From Syngnathus acus (taxonomy: Eukaryota > Chordata > Actinopteri > Syngnathiformes > Syngnathidae): DNA of 64,000 bases. Position numbers and translations under genes: made by a program. Below are positions 19,059 to 27,906 of the stretch, piece by piece. The first letter of the stretch is position 1. Every line of letters starts with the position of its first letter. The DNA is taken from the NCBI RefSeq assembly GCF_901709675.1, contig NC_051099.1, positions 8,556,001-8,620,000 on the forward strand, read 5' to 3'. The notes beneath the pieces are model-generated. The model was given only the letters and a program-made list of their open reading frames with translations, did not search any database and was not told where the DNA came from.

Positions 19059-21424
19059 GCACACACACACACACACGTACGTATATACTACTAATACTTT
19101 CGCAAGTTCGGCCCCCTTGAACCTTTCAACATTTCGCGACATTTCAGGCTTCAAACATAAAGATATAAAAGTTTAATTTTTTGTCAAGAATCAACAACAA
19201 GTGGGACACAATCGTGAAGTGGAACAAAATTTATTGGATAATTTAAACTTTTTTAACAAATAAAAAACTGAAAAGTGGGGCGTGCAATATTATTCGGCCC
19301 CTTTACTTTCAGTGCAGCAAACTCACTCCAGAAGTTCAGTGAGGAAAATTTTATATCTTTATGTTTGAAGCCTGAAATGTGGCGAAATGTTGAAAGGTTC
19401 ACGGGGGCCGAATACTTTCGCAAGGCACTGTATATCAGACAGACAGACACACACACACACTATTATCGAGTATTAGCTCACATTAGCTTGCAGTTAATGC
19501 ATATCCCAATTGTCACTTGGAAGCATTCCATTTAAATGTAACCAACACAGAACTACTTACTAAGTCACTAAATCAATTTGTTTTTCCATTCTGTCCACAG
19601 TTTCTGTAAAGGGAGGACACTGTATTCCGTTGTGAGAGATACTAAAAACACTTTGGATATTAACAAGACCAGACAAATCGCCCAGGAGATTGTCAAGGTA
19701 GCTTCTTGCTGCTTCATTAGCTTTTAAACAACTTGTCAATAAATATTAGCAGTCTTCTGTATAAAAAGTAAGTTAAACAACGGTTGTTGATAGCATGTAC
19801 GTTATGATTTCTTCTAATTTAGGGAATGGGATATCTGCACGCTAAAGGAATTGTCCACAAAGACTTGAAGTCAAAGAACGTTTTTCATGACACCAACAAG
19901 GTTGTGATCACAGACTTTGGCCTTTTTGGGATTTCAGGTGTCGTTCAGGAAGGGAGGTAAGAAGGCAGCCGCGGAACCACCATATCATTAAATGGTCACA
20001 TCTTTCTGCAAAAATTACGTTTACCAAGCCAAGATTTAAAAATCATGACAATGTCAGTTGGCGAATGGGATTTCTTACGATTGTCAGGTTTGGTTCAGTT
20101 CAACCATGTCAAGTGGCTTAAATTGGTGTTTTTGGCATCAACCTTTTGTTTCAGGCGTGAGAATCAACTCAAACTTCCACATGGTTGGATTTGTTACCTC
20201 GCGCCGGAAATAGTGCGTAAGATGAGTCCAGGTAACAACGAGGACCGACTTCCTTTCTCCACTGCGGCGGATGTGTACGCCTTTGGGTAAGATGTGCACC
20301 GATATGGCACCACCTCTCCCAAACCTGAAAGATGAATCCTTCATTGGTTCCGCCCCCCTTTTTTCCCTCCAAAGCACCATTTGGTACGAGCTCCAAATAA
20401 GAGACTGGCCAATCATCAACCAGCCCGTGGAAGCAACCATCTGGCAGGTGGGCAGTGGAGAAGGTATTAAAAATGTCCTGTCAGAGATCAGCTTGGGAAA
20501 GGAGGTCACGGTGAGTTGTCAGAGGCGAAAGCAAGTTGGGGCTTTGTCAGGTGTCGTGAACCAAAGCGCCTCCTCTGTCTCAGGAGATCCTCTCGGCCTG
20601 CTGGGCTTACGACCTGCGGGAGCGGCCCCCTTTCACACAGCTGGCTGACATGCTGGAGAAGCTACCAAAACTCAACCGCAGGCTCTCTCACCCGGGACAC
20701 TTCTGGAAGTCAGCAGAGTAGGTATCCCACAAGACAGCGGGCCAGATGAACACTGGATATAATTTCAAAGCATTTTTGTATTTATTTATACCTGAACTCT
20801 CTTACAGCGTATGTGTAACAAGTGTCCCGCAATGTTCTACTTATCGTTGATGGACCAGGATCCGTTCGAATGATTTCCTCAAAATGATTGCCAATAGGAA
20901 TAATCTAGATTCTAATTTATAACATACAGTGCATTTAAATAACAATGGGCGGTGTTTAGCTCGTCTGCCTCTGTAATAACTTCAAAAAAAGAAAGTCTTA
21001 GGTTTTCTGCACCACAGTTCTGTGGGCCTTTGCACGAAAAGTAATGTTTTGTAATTAGAACAAAAAAAATGGCTTGAATATACAAGTAATAATTCCGTAT
21101 TTGGCCAAATTCTTTTTTTTGACATTCGTCCCAAATTTTTGTGCTTTTTGTGACAGCTCTTACTAATGCCACAGCAACAGCCCTTTAATAAAACACATTA
21201 TCCTTTTTTCTGCTTCATGTACTTGCACTTTTCTTGAGGCAAAAACCACACCAAAGAAATAATTTGGAGATGCACTAATACATTAATATAAGTGGGAGTT
21301 GACTGGCCTGCTTTTCTTCAAATCTTTCCAACCGGTGCCTTTAACAGGTTGACTAACCGTCTATTAACGATGGCTTCTTCTTTTGCTCTGTCTCTTTTGT
21401 CTCCTGTCGGCCTCCAGGTTGTAG
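7057..21424 (+). CDS. ksr1: ksr1, kinase suppressor of Ras 1 (complete, 21 coding exons)
   Basis: Scaffold pseudokinase that brings RAF, MEK and ERK together at the plasma membrane. Exons: 7057-7272, 12916-13056, 14199-14346, 14427-14916, 15698-15879, 15981-16050, 16169-16252, 16338-16399, 16478-16587, 17037-17205, 17457-17498, 17769-17817, 17925-17988, 18312-18605, 18690-18886, 19601-19697, 19823-19956, 20155-20286, 20375-20510, 20584-20717, 21418-21424. They sum to 2958 bases, 985 codons plus stop. Domains: KSR-specific coiled coil/SAM-like region (about 30-165, [22 protein letters not shown]); Pro/Ser-rich segment with the 14-3-3 site TRSKSHES (about 315); atypical C1 zinc domain (about 414-457); ERK docking FNFP (about 554); acidic stretch (610-670); SRKAS site; kinase-like domain (about 695-975). 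Catalytic Lys is replaced by Arg (VAIRLL), the loop reads [11 protein letters not shown] is kept. C-terminus SAEL. LLEIDG…[14 protein letters not shown] favours KSR1 over KSR2. Confidence 0.95.
7951..8080 (+). repeat. dispersed CCATCCATCCATT repeat, degraded
   Basis: It starts CCATCCATCCATTCTCTATA and continues with diverged counterparts of the familiar fish repeat body (…GGGTTGTGGTTGAG…CCCTAGTCAATTGAAGAGCC…ATTAGAACCCAGAACC). Family recognised from memory; ends approximate. Confidence 0.55.
11400..11421 (+). promoter_or_regulatory. RFX X-box next to a full CRE
   Basis: GTTGCTAGGTAAC (11400-11412) is a near-palindromic RFX X-box, and TGACGTCA (11414-11421) is a perfect CRE one base later. A CpG-containing stretch follows. 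The arrangement resembles X1-X2 (RFX plus CREB) modules. It could drive an internal ksr1 promoter; no transcript evidence is available. Confidence 0.5.
11503..11798. repeat. 148-base tandem duplication
   Basis: Two head-to-tail copies, 11503-11650 and 11651-11798, both beginning GCCATCAGGAGAAAATGAAA. They differ at only about three positions (for example TAATAGAAG against TAATACAAG, and an A/T difference in the A-run before GTCGTGACA). The near identity indicates a recent event. Confidence 0.9.
11911..12309. mobile_element. non-autonomous DNA transposon (MITE), intact ends
   Basis: Terminal inverted repeats CCGTATTTTCCGGACTATAA and the reverse complement (…TTATAGGCCGGAAAATACGG) are flanked by TA on both sides, consistent with a TA target duplication. 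The motif GGACTATAAGGCGCA occurs twice at the left end and again, with one change, near the right end as subterminal repeats. The AT-rich interior has no transposase frame. The family is abundant in fish genomes. Confidence 0.8.
12903..12916 (-). promoter_or_regulatory. CTCF-type motif over the ksr1 exon 2 acceptor
   Basis: The minus strand reads CCTGCAGGGGGCGC, one mismatch from CCASYAGRKGGCRC. Its last position is the first base of ksr1 exon 2, so the motif covers the pyrimidine tract and AG of the splice acceptor. Confidence 0.4.
13057..14198 (+). other. ksr1: ksr1 intron 2
   Basis: The 1.1-kb intron between GAG|GTAGGC and GTGTAG|GCA. T-rich, no repeat or conserved element recognised; open frames are low-complexity and not supported as exons. 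Confidence 0.65.
14917..15697 (+). other. ksr1: ksr1 intron 4
   Basis: Splice donor ACAA|GTAGGT and acceptor CTTCCAG|ATG. If the donor is not used, translation stops after one further codon (AAC AAG TAG), so retention would truncate the protein right after the 14-3-3 site segment. Contains an A16 run near 15059; nothing else recognised. Confidence 0.65.
17421..17447 (+). repeat. poly-T tract ahead of ksr1 exon 11
   Basis: 27 consecutive T directly upstream of the weak acceptor CGAAAG of the 42-base exon 11 (17457-17498), which encodes the [14 protein letters not shown] segment. The tract serves as the polypyrimidine tract and will vary in length between individuals. Confidence 0.7.
18606..18689 (+). 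other. ksr1: GC-AG intron 14 of ksr1
   Basis: An 84-base intron with donor AAG|GCAAGC and acceptor ATCCAG|GGC. A GT donor is not available here; the GC-AG junction rejoins the glycine-rich loop G-K-G-R-W-G-K-V exactly as in other KSR1 proteins. The intron length is a multiple of three and its sequence has no in-frame stop, so the reading frame stays open across it. Confidence 0.85.
18979..19078. repeat. (TA)n-(CA)n microsatellite
   Basis: Alternating TA units with short ATTT interruptions pass into (CA)n, inside ksr1 intron 15 and abutting the left end of the MITE at 19088. Confidence 0.85.
19088..19434. mobile_element. MITE with long terminal inverted repeats in ksr1 intron 15
   Basis: Arms at about 19107-19170 and 19348-19425 are near-perfect reverse complements (left arm includes GGCCCCCTTGAACCTTTCAA, right arm TTGAAAGGTTCACGGGGGCC). 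The right end carries the family terminus ACTTTCGCAAGGCACTGTA. The interior lacks a transposase. The outer tip of the left arm is inverted relative to expectation (19093-19106), and the terminal TACAGTGC is missing, so the left end is defective. Confidence 0.75.
20718..21417 (+). other. ksr1: ksr1 intron 20
   Basis: The 700-base last intron, GCAGA|GTAGGT to CCTCCAG|GTTGTAG. The donor itself contains an in-frame TAG (20719-20721). No repeats or other elements recognised. Confidence 0.7.
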
Positions 21425-21690
21425 CGGCAAACATAAGCAATGCAACACAAAGCCTGGGTCTGCCTTGCATGCTCCCGAATCCTTATCGCCCACAGGATTG
21501 TTCAAAGCATTGCCTCGAACGCACTCTACTTACACGCACGCACACACGTCTTTTCTTTCCACTCAGTTGTCTTGTTTGAAGAGAGAGCATCAGTGGACTG
21601 AAGTGTAGCACATATTTTCTCCTCCCTTTTCTTTTGGGTTACACTGAGGCTTGTTGTTGTGACCACACCATTTAGATAAAGGCACAAATG

Positions 21691-21801
21691 CTCGCTCTCT
21701 CTCGCTCTCTCTCTCTCTCTCTGACTCGCTCTCTCTCTCTGACTCTCTCTCTCTCTCTCTCTGACACACACACACACACACAGACAACACAACACACACA
21801 G
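21691..21801. repeat. (CT)n/(CA)n microsatellite in ksr1 3' UTR
   Basis: CT-rich tract with periodic CTGACT interruptions, passing into (CA)n near 21766. The plus strand is a long pyrimidine run and so a candidate PTB/HuR-like protein platform in the mRNA. Confidence 0.85.
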
Positions 21802-22374
21802 GCAGACAGAACATGAAATGCACCAAGAAACCCTTAGTCGATCTCACTTGCGTGATGTGCCCGAAGCCTCTCAGTTCATTCAGCTCCATTTTTAGCAGTG
21901 ATTACGTGTGTTTTGCAAAAGGTCCTATTTTTATTTACAGGATGTTTTTTTATTTTCTGTAATTTGGTGAACCTACTGTTGCAATGTTTTGTGGCATTTG
22001 TTTTAAAACAACAACAAAATTCCATTCTTTGTTCCATGCTAATTTGGTGACCCGTCCCTCCACACATTTACTCATTGATTGCTTAAGCATTTAATTACAT
22101 ATCCCTCCGCCCATCCAATTCATTCAACATCGTCCCAGGGAAAGGAAAACAGCACACACTGGATTTTCTTTTATTTTTATTTTTTTTTAAAAGATGTGAA
22201 AAAGTGCACCTTATAAAAATATTAGTTATTTCAAGCAGCTAAGTGGGAAAAAAATTGGGAACCTGAAAAAGTGTCCTATCTTCCTTAAACATTTCTCTTG
22301 TTTTTTTTTGCTGCGTGTGAGTGTGGAACATGCTGGATTAATTAGTTTAGTGTCGCAAATCTGTTGGTAAGTAC

Positions 22375-22382
22375 TGTAAATA
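22375..22382 (+). promoter_or_regulatory. Pumilio-type element in ksr1 3' UTR
   Basis: TGTAAATA fits UGUANAUA on the transcribed strand, about 280 bases before the polyadenylation signal. Short motif, chance match possible. Confidence 0.35.
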
Positions 22383-22654
22383 CATTATTTAATGTACAGC
22401 AATTTATGAGGATCCTACATTTGTACAAACATTTTCTATGTAAAAGGCATCACCACATTTGGGGGAATACGGCCTGCTTCTGCCGATACAGATGTGTATA
22501 TATATTTATATTTTTGTCATGTATAAAGACTGTACAGTTTTTTCTAAATGGGCCAATACATGTTTTTTTATTTTATGTTGTAAAAATTCATATTTTTGTA
22601 TTGCATGTGAAGTCATTCTGTACACGCAGGTTCTGTTTTCATCCATTGGAAGAC

Positions 22655-22660
22655 AATAAA
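22655..22660 (+). terminator. ksr1: ksr1 polyadenylation signal
   Basis: AATAAA following the ksr1 3' UTR; no later AATAAA occurs close by before the evi2a region. Confidence 0.6.
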
Positions 22661-22680
22661 ATGAGGCTCGTCATGTAACA

Positions 22681-24059
22681 ATGCAAAGTGCTTTATTACC
22701 GTCCTGACTGCAGCTTTTGTTTTAGAGGTAAGACCTGCTTATTTGTGGTTCAGCATTCAGATGTGGTGGTGGGTGTCTACTGTTTACTGCAGAGGAAAGT
22801 CTCCAACTGTAGGTGGCACAAAAGCCCAGCAACAGAGGGCAACGTGCCCCCTCCAAGTTGTATCTGGGTCATCCAAATATCGATTGGACATTCCAGTAAA
22901 GCGCATTTGTCAGGGTGTCCTAATCTACTGGCTAGCCCTCATCTCACTTTAGACCAAACTTTAAAGCCTCGACGGCAGCAAAACAAAAACACCTTGCGTT
23001 TCACCTTGCCGCCCCAAGAGTCATTTCAGCGAGGAATCAATCAAGAGTCTGGCTACGTGTCAGTAAAATGAGAAACAGTGACTGATAAGAAGGGAGGGAG
23101 AGATTTTTTTTGCACACTCATTCTGATCCATTGTGCACAGAAGACGGTGCCAGTGGATCACATGACCTTGCTGGGGAGAGCTAACACAAAATGCCCTCTT
23201 TCTTCACTGGACTGGCAAATGACAAATTGTCCTTTTCCATTTTGTTATAATTACGCCACTTACTCAAATGCAGAGGTGGCAAAAGTAGTCTTTTCACATT
23301 TTCTTTGTTTACCACCTGTGATGCTAAGGTACCTCTTTGAGTCAACACCACGTTACTCGAAAACCTTTTAAATCAAAGGTGAGCAGTCATATGACCCAAG
23401 TAAAAAAAAAAAAAAGACAGTATTTTTAAAGCATGTTTATGTCAGAATTATTACTGTTCTCATTCACGCGTCAAATCACTTTAAGAACCGCTCATTTTTT
23501 CTGTCGTACCACTACACAGATGTGCTCACTAAACCCACTTTCGTTTCTTATTATAGCTCAAATGCAGAAGTGAATGCGAGACAGGTTTTACACGCCATTG
23601 ATCTGTTTGACTGTAAACGAGAGTCTTTATTTTTTTACACTCTTCTTCAGCTCTCCTTTTCAGCAAGTTTGGCTTCTTGCAATCAATCACGACCAGCGTA
23701 AGTGACTTACATTTCTTACAAAAATTTAACATCTGATGCCAGATGGATGCTTACCGTACGTAGATTACATGAATCCTTACTGTACATTCCTAGCTAGGTA
23801 ATTGCCTAACTACATTCAAAGACAGCCTTAGACAGATATTTTATACATAGATAGCTTAATCCTGAATTGTATCGTTATCCGACTTCCTTGATGTTATGGT
23901 ATTACCTTTAGTGATCTACTTTCACAAACGTGTCTTACCAATATGCTGATATTTTACCTGTGGATATTTCCTTGATTATTTACTCACTAGTTATTCCCAA
24001 ATTGCTTATTTTGTTTGACCTACTTAGCTGACTCGCGTGTTCTCTTTATTCTTTTCAGC
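22681..24059. other. ksr1-evi2a interval with probable evi2a leader intron
   Basis: About 1.4 kb without a supported coding region. By analogy with mammalian EVI2A, a non-coding first exon and the promoter should lie here, because the coding exon starts right behind a strong acceptor (TTATTCTTTTCAG, ending 24059). Their positions cannot be read. A 14-A run lies near 23403. No nf1-like exon recognised on either strand. Confidence 0.5.
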
Positions 24060-24072
24060 TACATTAGCAAGC

Positions 24073-24825
24073 ATGAATGCCCCCTCAATCCATCGCCTAT
24101 TTTACAGCACAATTCTACTCAGGGCCCTGATGTGTGAAGCTCATTACAACTCATCTCATGTGCCTGCCTTGTTGGCGTCAACTCTTGGCCCAAGAACACG
24201 CAACGAAGATTTACCAGCCCGTGGTATATTTCCGCATCAGTCAACCCAAGCTAGCACCCCTCGGCTTACTTCTGCCATTAGAAGCACCTCTAAAGAAAAC
24301 ACTTTGGAGGATTTGACGCCAAGCGGTGGCGCCACACCTGTGCGTGTGCTGGATGGCAATAAATGCATCCCATTTTTGATGATAACAGGAGGCCTAATCC
24401 TAGTCTGTGTCATTCTGCTGCTGTCCACTCTAATGCTGACCTGCAAAGTGTGCCAGATGAGCAAACGCATCAGGATGCTGGAAAGCCACTCTGCAAAGCG
24501 GATGCAATCAGATGGCAAATACAAAAGTCACTCGAGGACGGAAGCCAAAGAGACCAGTGTGTTACTGACCAACTTGAGTAAAACACAAGAGGAAGTGGAG
24601 CTTAGTGGCTCCAAAAAGGAAGGTGTGGAGGTCTTTGAGAATGGAGAAACGGAAGAGGGGAAGCACAAGGACTCGGAGGCTGCAGAGACAGCTAAAAGTG
24701 AAGAAGCTTCTGATGTCACCCCAGTTGATGATTCATCCTCTCTGATGCAGCAAAAAAATGTTGATGCCAACGCTTGGGCTGCCCCTTCCCCTAATGGCAC
24801 AGAGGAACAAAAAGATGTGGTTTAG
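24073..24825 (+). CDS. evi2a: evi2a, ecotropic viral integration site 2A-like membrane protein
   Basis: Host cell-surface type I membrane protein; its biochemical role is not established. The start at 24073 is chosen because the frame opens upstream only through the acceptor ending at 24059. The product is 250 residues (mammalian EVI2A about 235). A weak N-terminal signal region (residues 1-22) is followed by a Ser/Thr-rich ectodomain with one N-glycosylation sequon (NSS, residue 26), a transmembrane helix at about 99-123 (ITGGLILVCVILLLSTLMLT) and a long acidic cytoplasmic tail. The helix plus C-K-V and basic stop-transfer residues resemble the EVI2A pattern LFLSTVVLANKV. Identification rests on this and on omg lying directly downstream, as in mammals. 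Overall similarity is low, so EVI2B or a teleost-specific relative is the alternative. Confidence 0.72.
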   Translation: MNAPSIHRLFYSTILLRALMCEAHYNSSHVPALLASTLGPRTRNEDLPARGIFPHQSTQASTPRLTSAIRSTSKENTLEDLTPSGGATPVRVLDGNKCIPFLMITGGLILVCVILLLSTLMLTCKVCQMSKRIRMLESHSAKRMQSDGKYKSHSRTEAKETSVLLTNLSKTQEEVELSGSKKEGVEVFENGETEEGKHKDSEAAETAKSEEASDVTPVDDSSSLMQQKNVDANAWAAPSPNGTEEQKDVV

Positions 24826-24947
24826 CATTCTGCGCGCGTGTTGGGGTCGCGGGGCTTTCTGTGTTAACCATTTGTATTTTTACAAAGTTTTGCAAAATCG
24901 CTACATGGGGAACATGTTTAAATTAGTGAAGAATGTTCATTTATTCA

Positions 24948-24953
24948 ATTAAA
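24948..24953 (+). terminator. evi2a: probable evi2a polyadenylation signal
   Basis: ATTAAA about 120 bases after the evi2a stop, followed by TTGTGCTTTGG (GT-rich). A short 3' UTR is implied. Confidence 0.4.
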
Positions 24954-26684
24954 TTGTGCTTTGGCATAAGCTTGTGGTATCTTGGTGGTAATGAGTATTG
25001 ATGTGATTTAGATAGTTTAGTTTGGACAAAATTAGTGCTTTCACGCCATCCTGCGGCATCTTGATGTGGAGGAATTATACTGAAATGAGTTGAAGATTTT
25101 CTTTTTGAGGTAAGTGGGTGCTTAAGTATTTAAAAAAAAAAAAAAACTTTCATTTATTAACGATTTTTCTTCAAGAGCGGCCTCGGCGTTGTCCTTCACT
25201 GGCCTCAACTGAAAGACAGCAGCTCACAGTAGTGCAGCTGTGCGAATTGCCGCTGATGCAGTGTATGAGAATCATCTGCAATCAATCTAAAGCCTCTTTA
25301 TTTACACTTAGAGCATAACAACACACGATTGCTCATTTTTCCCCATTGAGGGATGTTTTCTAAAGCAATCTTATTGATTTAGGTGATAACAGTCTAATTT
25401 CATTTGAACACGAGTAGACCACTCAATTAATCTAACTACCACAAGCGCATTAATTGTTAAATGCAGGGGGAAAATATGTGAATGCCGCCGGACCGAACAA
25501 GGATTGATGAGGAGTTCCCTTCAGAGGGGCCAGCCCCTCCATTATGTATTCGGTTTTTCGCTCATTCCTCTCCACCACTAAGCAGCTACAGCTTGATCGT
25601 GCCCACCCAAAGGATCCATCTCCTGAGACGGGCAACATCAATGTGAGGACAAAAAGGGGCCCGTTGAAAACTTTCAATAACACACAGTGGAAGGGTTCGC
25701 ATTCTGTTTGGAGCCAGCTGATCTCGAGGTTGAAAGTGCAGCACAAAGGAGCCTTGAAAAGGAACTCGAGTGTTAGAATGAGAAGGTGAGTTGTGGACCA
25801 AGTTTTTTTTTTCTCCAAAGCATATTGAGTCTTTTAATTAGCTGATGCATCTGTTTTTTAAGCTGTAGTTATTTGTGTATCAGATTGGCTGGTCAAACAT
25901 GGAAGCTGAAGTTTTGGTGTCTCATTCTAAATAGCTTCCACCCCCCTTAAAAAAAAAAAACATATATACTGCATTCAATTCATTTAAATTCAGCACCTTA
26001 AAAAATACTTCCAAGCGCCACTCTTAATGTTTTATTGGAGGCCAATATGCACAATATGAAAATATGCTCAACAATAGCATTGCTCATAAACCTAGAAAAA
26101 GAGTACAGTATTGTGAATAATTATTTAGTTCTTGCGTGTTTTTGACTTGAAGTTTGACTTCTAAATATTTCAGTGATACTTTCTTATGCCACAAGAGGGA
26201 GCTAACAAACCACTAGTAGTACTTATACCGCATTTTGCGAAACACTGGTTTATTTCAAACTCATGGGACGTAAAAGATACACTGTTAAAAGTAAACCTCC
26301 CTGGTTTATGGTTAAAAAAATACCACCTCAAATAATACACACACCATGCAAATATCTATCTTAAAACTAGAAAGATGGCAACAATACGTCGTAAGAACCT
26401 TGATGTATTTGGAGCAGCCTGACAGGAGAATTTCCTCCGTCATTAAATTGACATACAACGCGACAATGGTATTTACCTGCAAACAATACGGTGGGCTGCA
26501 AGAATGTGCGCGCGCAAACAAAACGAGCACGAGAGGGGCCGCTGGAACCAAAATGCAGGGAGTAAATGTAGAGTAGATTTTCTGTCTTGGCAGTCCATAC
26601 CGCAGGCATCTATCTTACTTCCACAGCGAGATGCTGCGTAAGACTAGGCATAATACGCCACTCTCCCTCTCTTTCTCGAAGCAG
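24954..26684. other. evi2a-omg interval with probable omg leader
   Basis: About 1.7 kb, no coding exon seen. EVI2B, which separates EVI2A from OMG in mammals, is not recognisable here. A strong acceptor (CTCTCCCTCTCTTTCTCGAAGCAG, ending 26684) precedes the omg coding exon, so a non-coding omg first exon probably lies within. A partial CTCF-like motif (CCACAAGAGGGAGC, two mismatches) is at 26189-26202. Confidence 0.5.
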
Positions 26685-26721
26685 GCGTGCGCTTCAGCTT
26701 CTGTCCCCTAATGAGGCCCCT

Positions 26722-27906
26722 ATGGAGCTGCTGCTCGTCTTGTTGCTGGGGTTACAATTCCTCGCCGCGTGCCCCGCCGCCTGCTCCTGTAACCGCAGCC
26801 ACAGGGACGTGGACTGCTCACGGAGGGCCCTGCGAGAGCTGCCCGACGGCCTTCGGCTCGACCTGCGCTTCCTCAACATGTCCCACAATCGACTCCAGAA
26901 CCTGGACGGCGCGCTGGCCTCTTACACGCACCTTCGCGTCCTCGATGTGTCGCACAACCACCTGAGCCGCGTGCCCGATCGCCTGCCTCGCTCCCTCTGG
27001 CAGCTCCACGCCGCCTCTAACCGGATCCTCCGATTGGACAAGAACGATACGGTCCACCAGTGGAACCTGAGGGTGCTTGACCTCTCCAACAACAATCTAG
27101 AGAGGACCGTTTTCATAAACAACACACTGATCAATCTGTGTATGCTCAACTTGAGCTACAATAACCTCTGGACTTTTCCTACCAACATGCCTGCACGTCT
27201 GGAGATTATCGACATCTCGCACAATTCACTTGTGAAGGTGCTGCCGGGCTCACTGGACAGACTTCCCAATTTATCCCTCTTCTATCTCCACGCCAACCGC
27301 CTCTCCGAGCTTCCCTTCGGGGTCTTTGAACAGATACCGTCGCTTCGGGTTCTCACTCTGGGTAACAACCCTTGGGCCTGCCACAAGGAGGCTGCCGTGA
27401 CCTACCTCCTATCCTGGTTACAGCGGAGTGCCGCTCTCATCTTGGGCTGCCCCTGTCGCCCGCAACCTATCTGCGGCGGGGGAAAGACAGGATGGTGGAA
27501 CTTGAGCACCTTCCATCTTCCTGCCGTGATGGCAAGCACACGGGGACTCCTCCCGGACTCCACGAAGGCAACAACCACAATCGATAGCCTTCCTGATACT
27601 TCTACTTCTGCAGGTCAGAGCTCGTTCATTCATTTCCACAGTGTCCCCAACGACAGCTCACCTGATTTGTCATTCACAGGCTCAACTCAAGACACGAGAG
27701 TCATGACAAAAACTCCAAGGAGGATAACCGATAAGTTCCTCACCACCATCCGAGTAAAGAAGCCAAGCGGTCTTCGGACTGAGAGCGTTAGGAGGAAGGT
27801 TCCCCCGTTTTCCGGTGGTGTGGACAACATGGCTCAATCTCTGGCTAAGTACTCCTCAACCTTTCTCCTGTTCAGCTTGAGCCTTCTGTCTCTCATGCTG
27901 CCTTGA
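26722..27906 (+). CDS. omg: omg, oligodendrocyte-myelin glycoprotein
   Basis: GPI-anchored leucine-rich-repeat glycoprotein of myelin and neurons; in mammals a Nogo-receptor ligand that limits neurite outgrowth. 394 residues in one exon (mammalian OMG about 440). Order: signal peptide (1-16, ELLLVLLLGLQFLAAC); LRR N-cap CPAACSCNRSH…VDC (17-32); about eight LRRs (45-225) with L-x-x-L-x-L/V-S-x-N repeats and sequons such as NMS, NNT and NLS; LRR C-cap (NNPWACHK…GCPC, about 215-250); a Ser/Thr/Pro-rich stalk shorter than in mammals; and a hydrophobic C-terminal GPI signal (FLLFSLSLLSLMLP). LRR segments such as RSLWQLHAASN, QWNLRVLDLSNN and WTFPTNMPA match OMG closely. The start at 26722 is used because the acceptor at 26684 makes upstream in-frame codons leader sequence and because the signal peptide follows directly. 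Confidence 0.93.
   Translation: MELLLVLLLGLQFLAACPAACSCNRSHRDVDCSRRALRELPDGLRLDLRFLNMSHNRLQNLDGALASYTHLRVLDVSHNHLSRVPDRLPRSLWQLHAASNRILRLDKNDTVHQWNLRVLDLSNNNLERTVFINNTLINLCMLNLSYNNLWTFPTNMPARLEIIDISHNSLVKVLPGSLDRLPNLSLFYLHANRLSELPFGVFEQIPSLRVLTLGNNPWACHKEAAVTYLLSWLQRSAALILGCPCRPQPICGGGKTGWWNLSTFHLPAVMASTRGLLPDSTKATTTIDSLPDTSTSAGQSSFIHFHSVPNDSSPDLSFTGSTQDTRVMTKTPRRITDKFLTTIRVKKPSGLRTESVRRKVPPFSGGVDNMAQSLAKYSSTFLLFSLSLLSLMLP

Larger units (their letters stand above)
21425..22680 (+). other. ksr1: ksr1 3' UTR
   Basis: About 1.25 kb after the TAG at 21422-21424, ending near the AATAAA at 22655. It holds a CT/CA microsatellite (21691-21801), a Pumilio-type TGTAAATA (22375-22382) and AU-rich stretches. 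Extent inferred from the polyadenylation signal. Confidence 0.6.

Noticed and set aside
19005-19154. Frame encoding Tyr/Ile and Val/Cys repeats on the minus strand
   Set aside because: Translation of the TA/CA microsatellite joined to the MITE arm.
24037-24072. Upstream ATG giving a longer evi2a
   Set aside because: The added codons lie in the polypyrimidine tract of the acceptor ending at 24059, so they are intronic; 24073 is the first exonic ATG.
26587-26721. 45-residue N-terminal extension of omg
   Set aside because: The acceptor ending at 26684 lies inside it and the signal peptide begins only at 26722.
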